A stretch of 64,000 nucleotides of DNA from Picosynechococcus sp. PCC 7003 (GTDB lineage: Bacteria > Cyanobacteriota > Cyanobacteriia > Cyanobacteriales > MRBY01), in contig NZ_CP016474.1 in NCBI RefSeq assembly GCF_001693255.1, positions 124,001 through 188,000 on the forward strand, in the 5' to 3' direction. The translations under genes and the position numbers were made by a program. The first letter of the stretch is position 1, and the number at the start of each line of letters is the position of its first letter. The notes under the pieces were generated by a model. The model did no database searches. It was not told where the DNA came from and saw nothing but the letters and a program-made list of their open reading frames with translations. This document shows, piece by piece, positions 18,420 through 29,273 of the stretch.

Positions 18420-18791
18420 CTACGAACCGACGTTAATGGCGGAGACAGTGAGGCCATACAGAAGCCCAATTTTAAAAACATGCACCAGTTGAAAAAAGAG
18501 TCGGTTTTGGGATGCAGCGGTGTTTGTGGCAGCTTTTTGGGAAACGATTTGGCGATCGCCCTTTTTGTAGTAGAGAAAATTGACTACTTCAGCCAGAAAA
18601 ATAATCCCAGCGGCGACCATGGGATCCCAAGTGGTCGTTTGGCCGATGGCCGGCGGAAAAACCACAGCAACAAAGTTTCCAAACAGTAGAAAAATGACAA
18701 GTAAGGCCATTTTGCGCCATGGATTTTGGAAGAAACTGGTAAATTGACCCAGGGTTTCCCCCAGGAGGAGATTGAGTCGGGTACGTTGCAT
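18420..18791 (-). CDS. ycf20: Ycf20-like (DUF565) membrane protein
   Basis: A 123-residue protein. The start MQRTRLNLLLGETLGQF and the following NPWRKMALLVIFLLFGNFVA match the Ycf20/DUF565 family found in cyanobacteria and plastids. Two or three hydrophobic helices are visible (about residues 28-48, 58-74 and 100-118). Algal and plant relatives have been linked to non-photochemical quenching; the bacterial role is not settled. The DUF3611 gene lies downstream-opposite in order on the same strand, 29 bp upstream. Confidence 0.8.
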   Translation of the reverse strand: MQRTRLNLLLGETLGQFTSFFQNPWRKMALLVIFLLFGNFVAVVFPPAIGQTTTWDPMVAAGIIFLAEVVNFLYYKKGDRQIVSQKAATNTAASQNRLFFQLVHVFKIGLLYGLTVSAINVGS

Positions 18792-18820
18792 GGGTCACGT
18801 TGGGAGCGGTGAGGACATTA

Positions 18821-19423
18821 TTACTTGTTCAAGCGATCGAGAAGCCAGAGGGCAATGACAATCCCGGTGAAGTGGGAGGCGATGGTGTGGGTATTCGCCA
18901 AGATGATAAATAAATCTTTCGGTTGAATCAGCTGGGATGTATTGGAAAAAACCGCCCCCTGGGGAATGGTCAAGGATTTACCCAGGACAAGCCCCACAAA
19001 GGCTTCGGCACCAATGATCGCAAACATCATGCCCAGGAGGTTGGCCAAGAGACCAAATTTAATCGTTTGAATGGTGTAGGATTTTTTGGGCCGGAGGGAG
19101 CTATCACCCGCGAGCATCAATCGGGCAATGGTTTTGTAGCGGAAAAAGAAAAAGATACTCACGATGAGGGCAATAATCCCGCCGGCAGCACAGAATAGAC
19201 CAAAGCTGCTGCCCTGGCTAAAGCGAATATCTTGGGTCGCGTTGGTGGCATCACTACCGACTAGGCTTGCACTGGCAAAGAGGAGGATGAGCGCCGCAAC
19301 AACACCGAGGATAATCTGCACCCAGAAGCCAATATTACCGGCGAGTTTGAGAGTAGCCGAGGCTCGGAGGATGGCGGCGGGGATCGATGCGCCCGCTAAA
19401 GCACCGTAGGAATCGCGTTTCAT
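18821..19423 (-). CDS. DUF3611 family membrane protein
   Basis: A 200-residue protein with four hydrophobic helices: NIGFWVQIILGVVAALILLF, LFCAAGGIIALIVSIFFFF, IKFGLLANLLGMMFAIIGAE, and one near the end before LLDRLNK. The layout fits the cyanobacterial/plastid DUF3611 family; function unknown. Its stop is 29 bp before the ycf20 start on the same strand, so the two are likely co-transcribed. Confidence 0.75.
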   Translation of the reverse strand: MKRDSYGALAGASIPAAILRASATLKLAGNIGFWVQIILGVVAALILLFASASLVGSDATNATQDIRFSQGSSFGLFCAAGGIIALIVSIFFFFRYKTIARLMLAGDSSLRPKKSYTIQTIKFGLLANLLGMMFAIIGAEAFVGLVLGKSLTIPQGAVFSNTSQLIQPKDLFIILANTHTIASHFTGIVIALWLLDRLNK

Positions 19424-19702
19424 AGGAGTTTGTGGTGATGGGGTTATGTCTGCAGGGTCAGAATTTTCTTTTGCTCCATTCTCTTATACCAACTGCTGGG
19501 TTGCCAAAAGGGAAAAGGCGATCGCCCCTAACGCCAACCAGCACTCCCTTGTCTAGAATTTGATGCCTATAACCGAGATCAATAGTGACCAAACAACCGG
19601 AAACGAACAATGGGAGTCAGGTGAACTAAGGGTTACAGCAGCCTCGGCGAAAGGGGACAGGCTATGATGGTCATCAGGTTTTTTTAAAGAGTTTGCGCCT
19701 TA

Positions 19703-21304
19703 ATGCACCCGATTCGCCTCACCTTATTTTTCATTGGCCTGAGTATTATTCTGGGGCTAATGTTGTGGTTGGTGAATTCCCTCTATCGTCTCTATCTCCA
19801 GGTGTCCTTTACGGCGCCGTTTCTGGCAAATCTGCTGATTTTAGTGCTTATTGCCCTAATTGGCCTCATTCTCTGGACATTTTGGCGTTATTTCAATCTT
19901 TTTGGCCGCAAACAAAAGGGGCGATCGCCCCGGAAAGTTGTCAATTATCAGCCCCAACTGCCCACGGAAAAAACAGAGGTGGCGGCGGCAAATCTGCGTA
20001 CCATTCAACAGCAAGTCAACCAAATCCAAGATAAAGTCGCCCAGAAAGTGCTCCTGAATCGTTCCCAAGAAATTCAGGCGAATTTTGAGCGCCAAGAGCT
20101 ACAGGTAGCTGTATTTGGTACGGGATCAGCGGGGAAAACATCTTTGGTGAATGCGCTAATTGGGCAAATGGTGGGCAATGTCGAAGCGACCATGGGTACC
20201 ACCCAAACGGGGCAGACCTATCGCCTGAAGCTAAAGGGGGTGAATCGGCAAATTTTGATCACAGATACACCGGGGATTTTAGAAGCAGGGGAAGCGGGCA
20301 TTCAACGCGATCGCCTAGCGCGGCAGTTGGCGACCAATGCGGATCTGCTGATTTTCGTGGTGGATAACGATCTGCGGCAATCGGAATATGATCCCCTCTG
20401 TGAGCTGGCTGAAATTGGTAAGCGATCGCTGTTGGTATTTAACAAAATCGATGTGTATCCAGACGCCGATCAACAACTGATTGGCGATCGCCTCAAGGAA
20501 AAAGTGCAACACCTGATCAATCCCCAGGATGTGGTTTTAGTCTGTGCCAATCCCCAACCTGTTGAACTAGAAGATGGTGAAATATTTACCCCAGAGCCGG
20601 ACGTGATGCCTTTGGTGAAACGTTTAGCGGTGGTGCTGCGAGCCGAAGGAGATGATCTCCTCGCCGATAATCTCTTATTGCAATCCCAACGCCTAGGGGA
20701 AGAAGCCCGCAAAATCATCGAACACCAACGGAAAAAACAAGCTGAACAGGTGATCGAACGCTACCAGTGGATCGGCGCTGGGGTGATCGCCGTAACTCCT
20801 TTGCCCGTGGTGGATATGCTGGCAACGGCGGCAGTGAATGCCCAGATGGTGATGGAAATTGGTCGGGTTTATGGCTGCGAAATTGATGGCGATCGCGGTA
20901 AAGAATTGGCCGTTTCTCTTGGGAAAACCCTCGTCAGCTTGGGGGTCGTCAAAGGCGCGGTAGAAATCCTCGCGAAGATTCTCCAAACCAACATCGCCAC
21001 TTACCTTGTGGGAAAAGCGATTCAAGGGGTAACGGCGGCCTACCTCACACGCATTGCGGGCAAGAGTTTCATTGAATATTTCCGCCATGACCAGGATTGG
21101 GGCGATGGAGGGATTACAGAAGTGGTGCAAGAGCAATTTAAGCTCAGTAAAAAGGATGAGTTTGTCAAAGATTTCGTCGGCGATGCGATCCTCAAAGTTG
21201 TCAATCCCTTTAAGGAAGTATGGCAAATTGAACTGGAAGAAGACCCAGAATTGGCGGAGTTGGAATGGACGGCACCCCAACGGCGACGGCGGGATGATTG
21301 GTAG
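19703..21304 (+). CDS. Membrane-anchored Era-like GTPase with DUF697 domain
   Basis: A 533-residue protein. Two N-terminal hydrophobic helices (about residues 4-27 and 37-56) anchor it. The G domain follows: P-loop GTGSAGKTSLVNAL near residue 146, TDTPGILEAGE, and NKID. The C-terminal DUF697 part contains the family-typical AVTPLPVVDMLATAAVNAQMV. Cyanobacterial relatives are uncharacterised; roles in membrane or envelope organisation are only guesses. It is followed at 22 bp and 51 bp spacing by two further plus-strand genes, suggesting one transcript. Confidence 0.85.
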   Translation: MHPIRLTLFFIGLSIILGLMLWLVNSLYRLYLQVSFTAPFLANLLILVLIALIGLILWTFWRYFNLFGRKQKGRSPRKVVNYQPQLPTEKTEVAAANLRTIQQQVNQIQDKVAQKVLLNRSQEIQANFERQELQVAVFGTGSAGKTSLVNALIGQMVGNVEATMGTTQTGQTYRLKLKGVNRQILITDTPGILEAGEAGIQRDRLARQLATNADLLIFVVDNDLRQSEYDPLCELAEIGKRSLLVFNKIDVYPDADQQLIGDRLKEKVQHLINPQDVVLVCANPQPVELEDGEIFTPEPDVMPLVKRLAVVLRAEGDDLLADNLLLQSQRLGEEARKIIEHQRKKQAEQVIERYQWIGAGVIAVTPLPVVDMLATAAVNAQMVMEIGRVYGCEIDGDRGKELAVSLGKTLVSLGVVKGAVEILAKILQTNIATYLVGKAIQGVTAAYLTRIAGKSFIEYFRHDQDWGDGGITEVVQEQFKLSKKDEFVKDFVGDAILKVVNPFKEVWQIELEEDPELAELEWTAPQRRRRDDW

Positions 21305-21326
21305 ATTTTGAGCAGGAATTTTAGGC

Positions 21327-21908
21327 ATGGTCATGACACCACAGCGACAGATTGACTGGCAAAAATTAGCGGAGATTTACGAACTCAAAGAATTTTTCGA
21401 GACGGATTTTGCTGGTTTCCAGGCCGAAATTGAACAGCAGTTGCAAGATCTTGATCGCTTCCCGACGGCAACCCTGGAGAAATTGGCAAAACTGCGCGCC
21501 CTCGAAGTGACCAATGGCATCACCCAATGGGCCTATCGGCGCGGCGCAGACCAAGCTCTTTCCATCGAGCAGACCCGGCAATGTATGAACATGGTGATGG
21601 GCTTTATGAAAAATGTAGAACTGACCTTTCCCAGCATCGGCACAGTTGAATTTAGCGATTGGGAAACCGACTATGTGCGGCGCGTGCGGGGACTTTATAT
21701 TGATGCGTTTAAAAATAATGTGCCAGGGGCAGAGTCGCAGTTCCATGCCATTTCTACGGCGCAGTTTATCGCCTGTGGTCATCAACGTTTAAATGAAGCG
21801 ATCGCCCTCGTGGAAGCGGACTATGGAGAACTGTTTTCGGCCTATTTCATCGAGCGGATGAAAAAATATATCGGCGCTTACCTAGATAGTTTTAGCGAAA
21901 GCCCCTAA
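21327..21908 (+). CDS. Conserved hypothetical soluble protein
   Basis: A 193-residue, mostly helical, acidic protein without signal peptide or membrane segment. I do not recognise a family. Two ATG codons (MVM) lie at the start; translation could begin at either. It sits between the membrane GTPase (22 bp upstream) and the NFACT gene (51 bp downstream) on the same strand, so a shared role in the same process is possible but not shown. Confidence 0.7.
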   Translation: MVMTPQRQIDWQKLAEIYELKEFFETDFAGFQAEIEQQLQDLDRFPTATLEKLAKLRALEVTNGITQWAYRRGADQALSIEQTRQCMNMVMGFMKNVELTFPSIGTVEFSDWETDYVRRVRGLYIDAFKNNVPGAESQFHAISTAQFIACGHQRLNEAIALVEADYGELFSAYFIERMKKYIGAYLDSFSESP

Positions 21909-21959
21909 GATCCAAGACTGCGCATCGGTGACATCGGCATTGGAGAGATTGGAGCAATA

Positions 21960-23726
21960 ATGAAAATTCAGGCAGTCGACTACACAACCTTGGTGGCCCT
22001 GGTCACGGAATTGCAACGGGACTGGGTGCCGGCGCGCCTCGAACAGGTTTATCAGTACGACCGCCAAACCCTCTGTTTAGCCCTGCGTACCATCGAAAAA
22101 CGGGAATGGCTCTGGCTGTCGTGGCACCCCCAGGCCGCAAGAATCCATTTAGGCGATCGCCCCCCCAGGGATCCTGATACCTTCACCTTTAGCGACCAAC
22201 TGCGCCATTTGATTAAAGGTTCAGCCTTGCTGGGGATTGAATTGATCCAGCCCTGGGAACGGGTCGTAGATTTTCAGTTTGGTCGTCGCCCCGGTGATCC
22301 ACCCCAATGGCATTTGTACGTTGAAATTATGGGGAAACACAGCAACGTAATCCTCGCCAATGCCGACCAGCAAATTGTCACCACCGCCCAACAAATCAGT
22401 GGCGATCGCTCCACCGTCCGCCCCGTCCAAACCGGCCAACCCTACGAATTTCCCCCGGCTTTGACAAAAACAGCGCCCAGCACCACAGAATCCTTGGAAC
22501 GCTGGCAAGAAAGAATCGCCTTATTACCCAAATCCCTAAAAAAACAACTGCTTGAAAATTACCGGGGTGTGAGCCCTATTCTCCTAGAAGGAATAGTTCG
22601 CGCGGCCCAATTAACTCCTGAGCAAACGACGGATAGCCTCACCGCTCACGATTGGGAAAATCTTTTTCAGCAGTGGCAACGGTGGCTCACTTGCCTAGAA
22701 CAGCGACAGTTTTGTTTAACGCTCCAGGACAACCAATATCAAGTAGTACCTTGGCAGCCGAATGACCCTTGTTTGCCCTTACAGCCAACTCTCAATCACT
22801 ATTACCAAAGTCGTCTTAATCAACAACAATTCCAGCAACTGCACCACCAACTAAACCAGAAAATTAGTCTCCTGTTGGCAAAATTGCAGCAAAAAGCCCA
22901 ACTTTTTCGAACGCGTCTCACAGAATCCACCGAAGCGGATCAATACCGTCAATACGGCGATTTACTCATGGCCTATCTACATGAATGGCAACCGGGCTTG
23001 ACTGAAATTGTCTTAACGGATTTTGCCTCAGGCGATCGCGTTAAAATCCCCCTTCAGCCCGATAAAAATGCCGTCCAAAATGCCCAGGCTTTTTATAAAC
23101 AACATCAAAAACTAAAGCGAGCAAATCACATTGTGCAACCGCTTTTAGAGGAAGTAGAAACAGAGATCCATTACCTCGAACACATTGAAGCCAGCTTGGG
23201 ACAAATCGCCCATTACGAAAATGCCACTGATTTGGAAGCCTTGCAAGAAATTCAGACAGAACTTATCCACGAAGGTTACCTCAAAACTAATCGGGAACCC
23301 ACTGCTAAACAAGAAGTTTCTAAACCCCACATTTACAGCACCCCAGGGGGAGCCGAACTGTGGATCGGTCGCAACAACCAACAAAATGACCATCTAACAT
23401 TTCGGATTGCCAACGATTATGATCTTTGGTTCCATAGCCAAGAAATCCCCGGTAGCCATGTGCTGCTGCGGCTCCAACCTGGCGCAGTTCCCGATGAGGC
23501 GGAATTGCAGTGGGCGGCGGATTTTGCAGCCTATTACAGTCGCGCCAGTCAAAGTGATCAGGTGCCCATTATTTATACAAAACCCAAGCACGTCTATAAG
23601 CCCAAGGGGGCTAAACCAGGGATGTGCATCTATAAACAGGAAACGATTCTCTGGGGTCAACCCCAACGGGCCAAGGCGGCGATCGCCAAATTTACCCAAT
23701 CAACAGATCAGCCCGAGAAAAAGTAG
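21960..23726 (+). CDS. NFACT-family protein (RqcH/Rqc2 homologue)
   Basis: A 588-residue protein with the NFACT layout: N-terminal NFACT-N domain (MKIQAVDYTTLVALVTEL and EIMGKHSNVIL), a middle helical/coiled-coil region (residues ~290-430) and the NFACT-R domain with WFHSQEIPGSHVLLR near residue 490. Bacterial RqcH binds stalled 50S subunits and recruits tRNA-Ala for alanine tailing of incomplete chains; older annotations say fibronectin-binding protein. Catalytic-site details were not checked residue by residue. It is the third gene of the GTPase run; groEL2 follows. Confidence 0.88.
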   Translation: MKIQAVDYTTLVALVTELQRDWVPARLEQVYQYDRQTLCLALRTIEKREWLWLSWHPQAARIHLGDRPPRDPDTFTFSDQLRHLIKGSALLGIELIQPWERVVDFQFGRRPGDPPQWHLYVEIMGKHSNVILANADQQIVTTAQQISGDRSTVRPVQTGQPYEFPPALTKTAPSTTESLERWQERIALLPKSLKKQLLENYRGVSPILLEGIVRAAQLTPEQTTDSLTAHDWENLFQQWQRWLTCLEQRQFCLTLQDNQYQVVPWQPNDPCLPLQPTLNHYYQSRLNQQQFQQLHHQLNQKISLLLAKLQQKAQLFRTRLTESTEADQYRQYGDLLMAYLHEWQPGLTEIVLTDFASGDRVKIPLQPDKNAVQNAQAFYKQHQKLKRANHIVQPLLEEVETEIHYLEHIEASLGQIAHYENATDLEALQEIQTELIHEGYLKTNREPTAKQEVSKPHIYSTPGGAELWIGRNNQQNDHLTFRIANDYDLWFHSQEIPGSHVLLRLQPGAVPDEAELQWAADFAAYYSRASQSDQVPIIYTKPKHVYKPKGAKPGMCIYKQETILWGQPQRAKAAIAKFTQSTDQPEKK

Positions 23727-23872
23727 GGGTAGGGTTTCGGTTCATTGGGGGGAAAGGTATGAGATCCCTCACTTGATTTTTTTAGAAAAATATGTATGCA
23801 CAGAAGACAAATTGCTTGAAAAGCCTTTTTTAAAAGCTTTTGGTCCGTTTGCGTCGCCGAAACCAGAAAACA

Positions 23873-23899
23873 TTAGCAGTCGCCCCCTAGGAGTGCTAA
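23873..23899. promoter_or_regulatory. CIRCE operator of groEL2
   Basis: TTAGCAGTC (23873-23881), a 9-nt spacer, then GAGTGCTAA (23891-23899). The consensus is TTAGCACTC-N9-GAGTGCTAA; only one base differs. CIRCE is the binding site of the heat-shock repressor HrcA and lies 38 bp before the groEL start. Confidence 0.92.
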
Positions 23900-23916
23900 A
23901 TTTGCTAGTGACGTAA

Positions 23917-25605
<1,689 letters not shown>

Positions 25606-25644
25606 TTTTCTCTAAACCCCTTTAAAGATTCATCATCTGAATTG

Positions 25645-25670
25645 GGCACCCTCCGGGGTGCTTTTTTGTT
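25645..25670 (+). terminator. Terminator of groEL2
   Basis: GCACCC and GGGGTGC form a tight stem over TCC, followed by TTTTTTGTTTTTT. It lies about 40 bp after the stop. Confidence 0.9.
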
Positions 25671-25684
25671 TTTTGGGCCAGAAA

Positions 25685-28600
25685 TTAGTCGGTTATCAGG
25701 GACTGTTCCTGTAACCAGTGATTAAGGGTTTCCCGGAGGGTTTGGGGATTGAGGGGTTTACTGAGATAGTCATTCATGCCCGCTGCCAAATACTGCTCTT
25801 GGCTGGCTTCTCCTAGGGTGGAAGTGAGGGCAATGATCGGTATTTGTCGGTGGCGATCGCCGCCTTCACCCTGGCGAATATATTGGCTCGTTTGAAAGCC
25901 ATTCATCTTGGGCATGAGGCAATCCATCAAAATTAAACGGTAAGGCTGATTTTCTGGAGCCGCCTGGAGCATCCGTAGGGCTTCTGTGCCGCCCATGGCA
26001 ACATCGATAGAAAAACCAAACTGCTGACAGAGGCCCCGAATAATAATTTGATTGACGGGGTTATCTTCCACGAGGAGGAGACGGGCTGGGATTTTTTGCT
26101 TTGGATGAATTGCGGTGGGTTGAGAGATGGAGTCTAGGACTTTCGGTTTTGGCGGGGCGAAGTTTTCACAGAAACGCCGACAGGCCTGCCATAGGGGACG
26201 GGATAAAATCGGCTTGATGAGGTGGTGGGTGGCCGTGAGTTGGGGGAAGCTTTGGGGATCGGTGGGACTGTAAGGAAACGTGGTGAGCAGTAATAATTGG
26301 CAGTTTTTATGGGGATAAAGCCGTTGGAGATTTTGGGCGAGGGTGAGGGCGTCCATATCCCTCAGGGAATGATCCAGGATCAGGAGGGGCGTTTCGGTGG
26401 TGGGGGGCTGGGTTTGCCAGAGGGCGATCGCCTCCTGGGCATTCGCTGCTACCTGGACAGTGGCACCCCAGGCTTTGAGTTCGTCGGACAAAATTTCCCG
26501 TTGGTTTTGCTGCTCCTCTACGACGAGGATTTCTAGCCCCTGCAAGCTATTGGCTGTCATCCGCGACATTTGGGAACGTCCCGCCCCACACCCCAGGGTA
26601 AAGGTAAAACAGCTCCCCTCCCCTGGGGTACTAACCACTTCAACAGTGCCCCCCATCACTTGGCAAAGACGCTGGGTAATGGCCAAACCGAGCCCTGTGC
26701 CACCATAACGGCGGGTGGTTCCCGCATCCAACTGGGTAAAAGGCTCAAAAAGATCATTGAGTTTTTCGGCGGCGATGCCAATGCCAGTATCCATCACTGA
26801 GCAGGTAAAATCGAGGCGATCGCCAACCCGCTCCGTTTGACAGCGAACAATCACCTCCCCTTGATCGGTAAATTTAATGGCATTACTCACCAGATTCGTC
26901 AGGATTTGTCGTAAACGCCCAGGATCCCCTTGGATAGCACTATGTTGCAAACCCCGCAAATCAAAAATTAGCTGTAGACCTTTCTCTTGGGCCGCAAAGG
27001 CCATCAACTTCGCGAAATTTTCAAAGAACTGATGGAGATCAAAATCCACCACTTCTAGTTGCAACTTCCCGGCTTCCATCTTCGAGAAGTCTAAAATATC
27101 GTTCAGCAGGATCAGTAAAGATTCGGCACTAGAAAGGGCAATGTGGGCGTGTTCTTGTTGTTCTGCGTTGAGATCTTCGCTGTAGAGTAATAAATTCAGC
27201 ATGCCAATAATGCCATTCATGGGCGTCCGAATTTCGTGGCTCATGGTGGCTAAAAACATACTTTTGGCATGGGCGGCTGCTTCTGCGGCTTCTTTGGCAT
27301 CAATCAACGCCCGCTCTGCCTGTTTGCGATCGCCAATATCACTGTGGGTGCCAATAATCCGCAAGGGCTCTCCTTCCGGCGTCCACTCGATCACCTTACC
27401 CCGGTCTAAAATCCACTTATAGGATCCATCTTTACACCGCACCCGATGTTCACTGCGATAGGCTTCTGTCTGACCATCAAGGTGAGCCTGGATTGCTCGA
27501 TAAGTCATTGCCAAATCATCTGGGTGGATACGACTTTCCCATTCCATCAGGGTGTCACCAATTTCCGCGTCGCTGTAGCCCAACATCGCTTTCCACTGCC
27601 GCGAGAAAAAGACATGGTTCGTTTGGGCATTCCAATCCCAGACCCCGTCCCCAGAACCTTCTAGGGCAAATTGCCAGCGGAGTTCACTTTCCCGGAGGGC
27701 TTGTTCTGCGAGGACTCGCTCAGTAATATCGAGGGCTGTTCCAAAAAAACGAATGGTTTTACCAGAGGCATCTTTTCGACTACTGCCCCTCGCTTCATGG
27801 TAGAAAATTTGTCCATTGGCGAGTTGGGCACGGTATTGAACCACATAGCTTTCGCCCGTGCGCATCGCCGTTTCAACGCAGCGCTTGAGACGTTCTTGGT
27901 CATCGGGGTGAATTAATGCCCAATGTTCATCGTAGGAGGGCGGCCCTTGGGTCGTGTTTAGGCCAAACATCCGCAATAGTTCCGGCGACCAGGAGAGATT
28001 ACCGGTGGTGAGATCGACTTCCCAGCTACCGATATGGGCCAGGCGTTGGGCTTCCTGGAGGGAGGCTTCACTGCGTTTGAGGCGTTCTTCAAAGCGTTTG
28101 TAAGGCGTGAGATCGATGTGGGAGCCAATCATGCGCAGCGGTTGACCTTGGTCATCCCATTCAATAACCTTGCCAGAGCAAAGCACCCAGACAGTGGAGC
28201 CATCCCGGTGGCGATAACGGACTTCGTTACAGAAGGGAATTTCGCCATGGCTCCCAATGTGCTGTTGCAAGTTTTGGTTAACTTTCTGGAGATCTTCGGG
28301 AAAAATCAGTTTTTGCCAGGATTCTGGGCGGTTGGGCAATTCGTGATCTGCATAGCCAAACATCCGCTTAAAACTGGGGCTGAGATACTCTCTATTGCTG
28401 ACAAGATCCCAGTCCCAATAGCCCGCAAAGGCATTTTCAAGAATTTCTTCAAAAAATTTCAGTTCATGGTGACTGTATTCTGGGGCGGCGGCTGGTTCTG
28501 GGTTGAGGTGTTGGCGTAATTCGGCAAGGCGATCGCCAGATAAGATCCCCACGGGTTTCCCCTGGTGATCAACAAGGGTTAACCAAGCAAGTTGTTGTTG

Positions 28601-28918
28601 AGCGAAGTATTGGCACAGCGGTTCGATTTGGTTGAGGGCGGCCACGGGATAGGTCGGTGCGGGCCGTTGCATAATCTCTGCGGCGGTGGCCGTTTGGGGA
28701 TTTTTTCCTTGGGCGATCGCCCTTAAAATATCCCCTGGGCAGACGGTACCAAGGAGCTGTTCGTCGGCCATAACCAGTACACCGACAAGCTGAGGATCGG
28801 CACAGAAGCGATCGCTCAAGGCTGGGAGGGAGAGATCAGGCCCAACAATGACTGGCGGATAGAGCAAACTGGCGATAATTTCGGGCACTGGAAACCGTGG
28901 TGGAAGTGCTGTTGACAT
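25685..28918 (-). CDS. CBS-PAS hybrid sensor histidine kinase with two receiver domains
   Basis: A 1077-residue cytoplasmic sensor with no membrane segment. Order: a CBS pair (~10-130), three PAS/PAC units (~145-525; each shows a WDWD- or GSWEVD-like start), HisKA with [19 protein letters not shown] (phospho-His), HATPase with [19 protein letters not shown] and GGTGLGLAI, then two receivers. The second receiver is canonical ([20 protein letters not shown]). The first keeps an Asp in LILDHSL and a Lys in LIKPI but has Glu-Glu (VVEEQ) at the metal site. The ATG at 28918 avoids a 14-residue extension. No partner regulator is adjacent; the signal is unknown. Confidence 0.9.
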   Translation of the reverse strand: MSTALPPRFPVPEIIASLLYPPVIVGPDLSLPALSDRFCADPQLVGVLVMADEQLLGTVCPGDILRAIAQGKNPQTATAAEIMQRPAPTYPVAALNQIEPLCQYFAQQQLAWLTLVDHQGKPVGILSGDRLAELRQHLNPEPAAAPEYSHHELKFFEEILENAFAGYWDWDLVSNREYLSPSFKRMFGYADHELPNRPESWQKLIFPEDLQKVNQNLQQHIGSHGEIPFCNEVRYRHRDGSTVWVLCSGKVIEWDDQGQPLRMIGSHIDLTPYKRFEERLKRSEASLQEAQRLAHIGSWEVDLTTGNLSWSPELLRMFGLNTTQGPPSYDEHWALIHPDDQERLKRCVETAMRTGESYVVQYRAQLANGQIFYHEARGSSRKDASGKTIRFFGTALDITERVLAEQALRESELRWQFALEGSGDGVWDWNAQTNHVFFSRQWKAMLGYSDAEIGDTLMEWESRIHPDDLAMTYRAIQAHLDGQTEAYRSEHRVRCKDGSYKWILDRGKVIEWTPEGEPLRIIGTHSDIGDRKQAERALIDAKEAAEAAAHAKSMFLATMSHEIRTPMNGIIGMLNLLLYSEDLNAEQQEHAHIALSSAESLLILLNDILDFSKMEAGKLQLEVVDFDLHQFFENFAKLMAFAAQEKGLQLIFDLRGLQHSAIQGDPGRLRQILTNLVSNAIKFTDQGEVIVRCQTERVGDRLDFTCSVMDTGIGIAAEKLNDLFEPFTQLDAGTTRRYGGTGLGLAITQRLCQVMGGTVEVVSTPGEGSCFTFTLGCGAGRSQMSRMTANSLQGLEILVVEEQQNQREILSDELKAWGATVQVAANAQEAIALWQTQPPTTETPLLILDHSLRDMDALTLAQNLQRLYPHKNCQLLLLTTFPYSPTDPQSFPQLTATHHLIKPILSRPLWQACRRFCENFAPPKPKVLDSISQPTAIHPKQKIPARLLLVEDNPVNQIIIRGLCQQFGFSIDVAMGGTEALRMLQAAPENQPYRLILMDCLMPKMNGFQTSQYIRQGEGGDRHRQIPIIALTSTLGEASQEQYLAAGMNDYLSKPLNPQTLRETLNHWLQEQSLITD

Positions 28919-29273
28919 GGCACACAAGCTGAAAGATGGCAGCGGCAGGGAGCGACACAAACCAACTTTGATGTATCAAGTCTTCGGGATATAATTTTTA
29001 TCTTATCAAGCGATGTTTCTTGCTGTTTGGTTTATGAAGGGAAAAGAAATATTTTTTTCATCTAAATTAAAACGACAGTTTCATGATGTAGAAATAACGC
29101 CTTTAAATCTTGTGGTAATTGATAGTAACTGTCAATTCAGTCTCAGCCTAAAAGCATTACTAGGCAGATTTAACTGACATCAAATTGCGATGAAATTTCT
29201 CCATCTTGAAATGCATAAATTATCTTTTTAGTTTTATTGAAATTTTCAGTATTAGGAGCGCCTCAAGCCTGGA
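28919..29273. other. AT-rich gap with one strong dyad, no gene seen
   Basis: This 355-bp stretch lies upstream of the hybrid kinase (minus strand) and downstream of the glycosyltransferase. I find no convincing coding frame. It holds a 19-bp imperfect palindrome, ATTGATAGTAACTGTCAAT (29118-29136), in which eight of nine arm positions match. This has the form of a regulator operator, about 200 bp before the kinase start. Confidence 0.45.
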
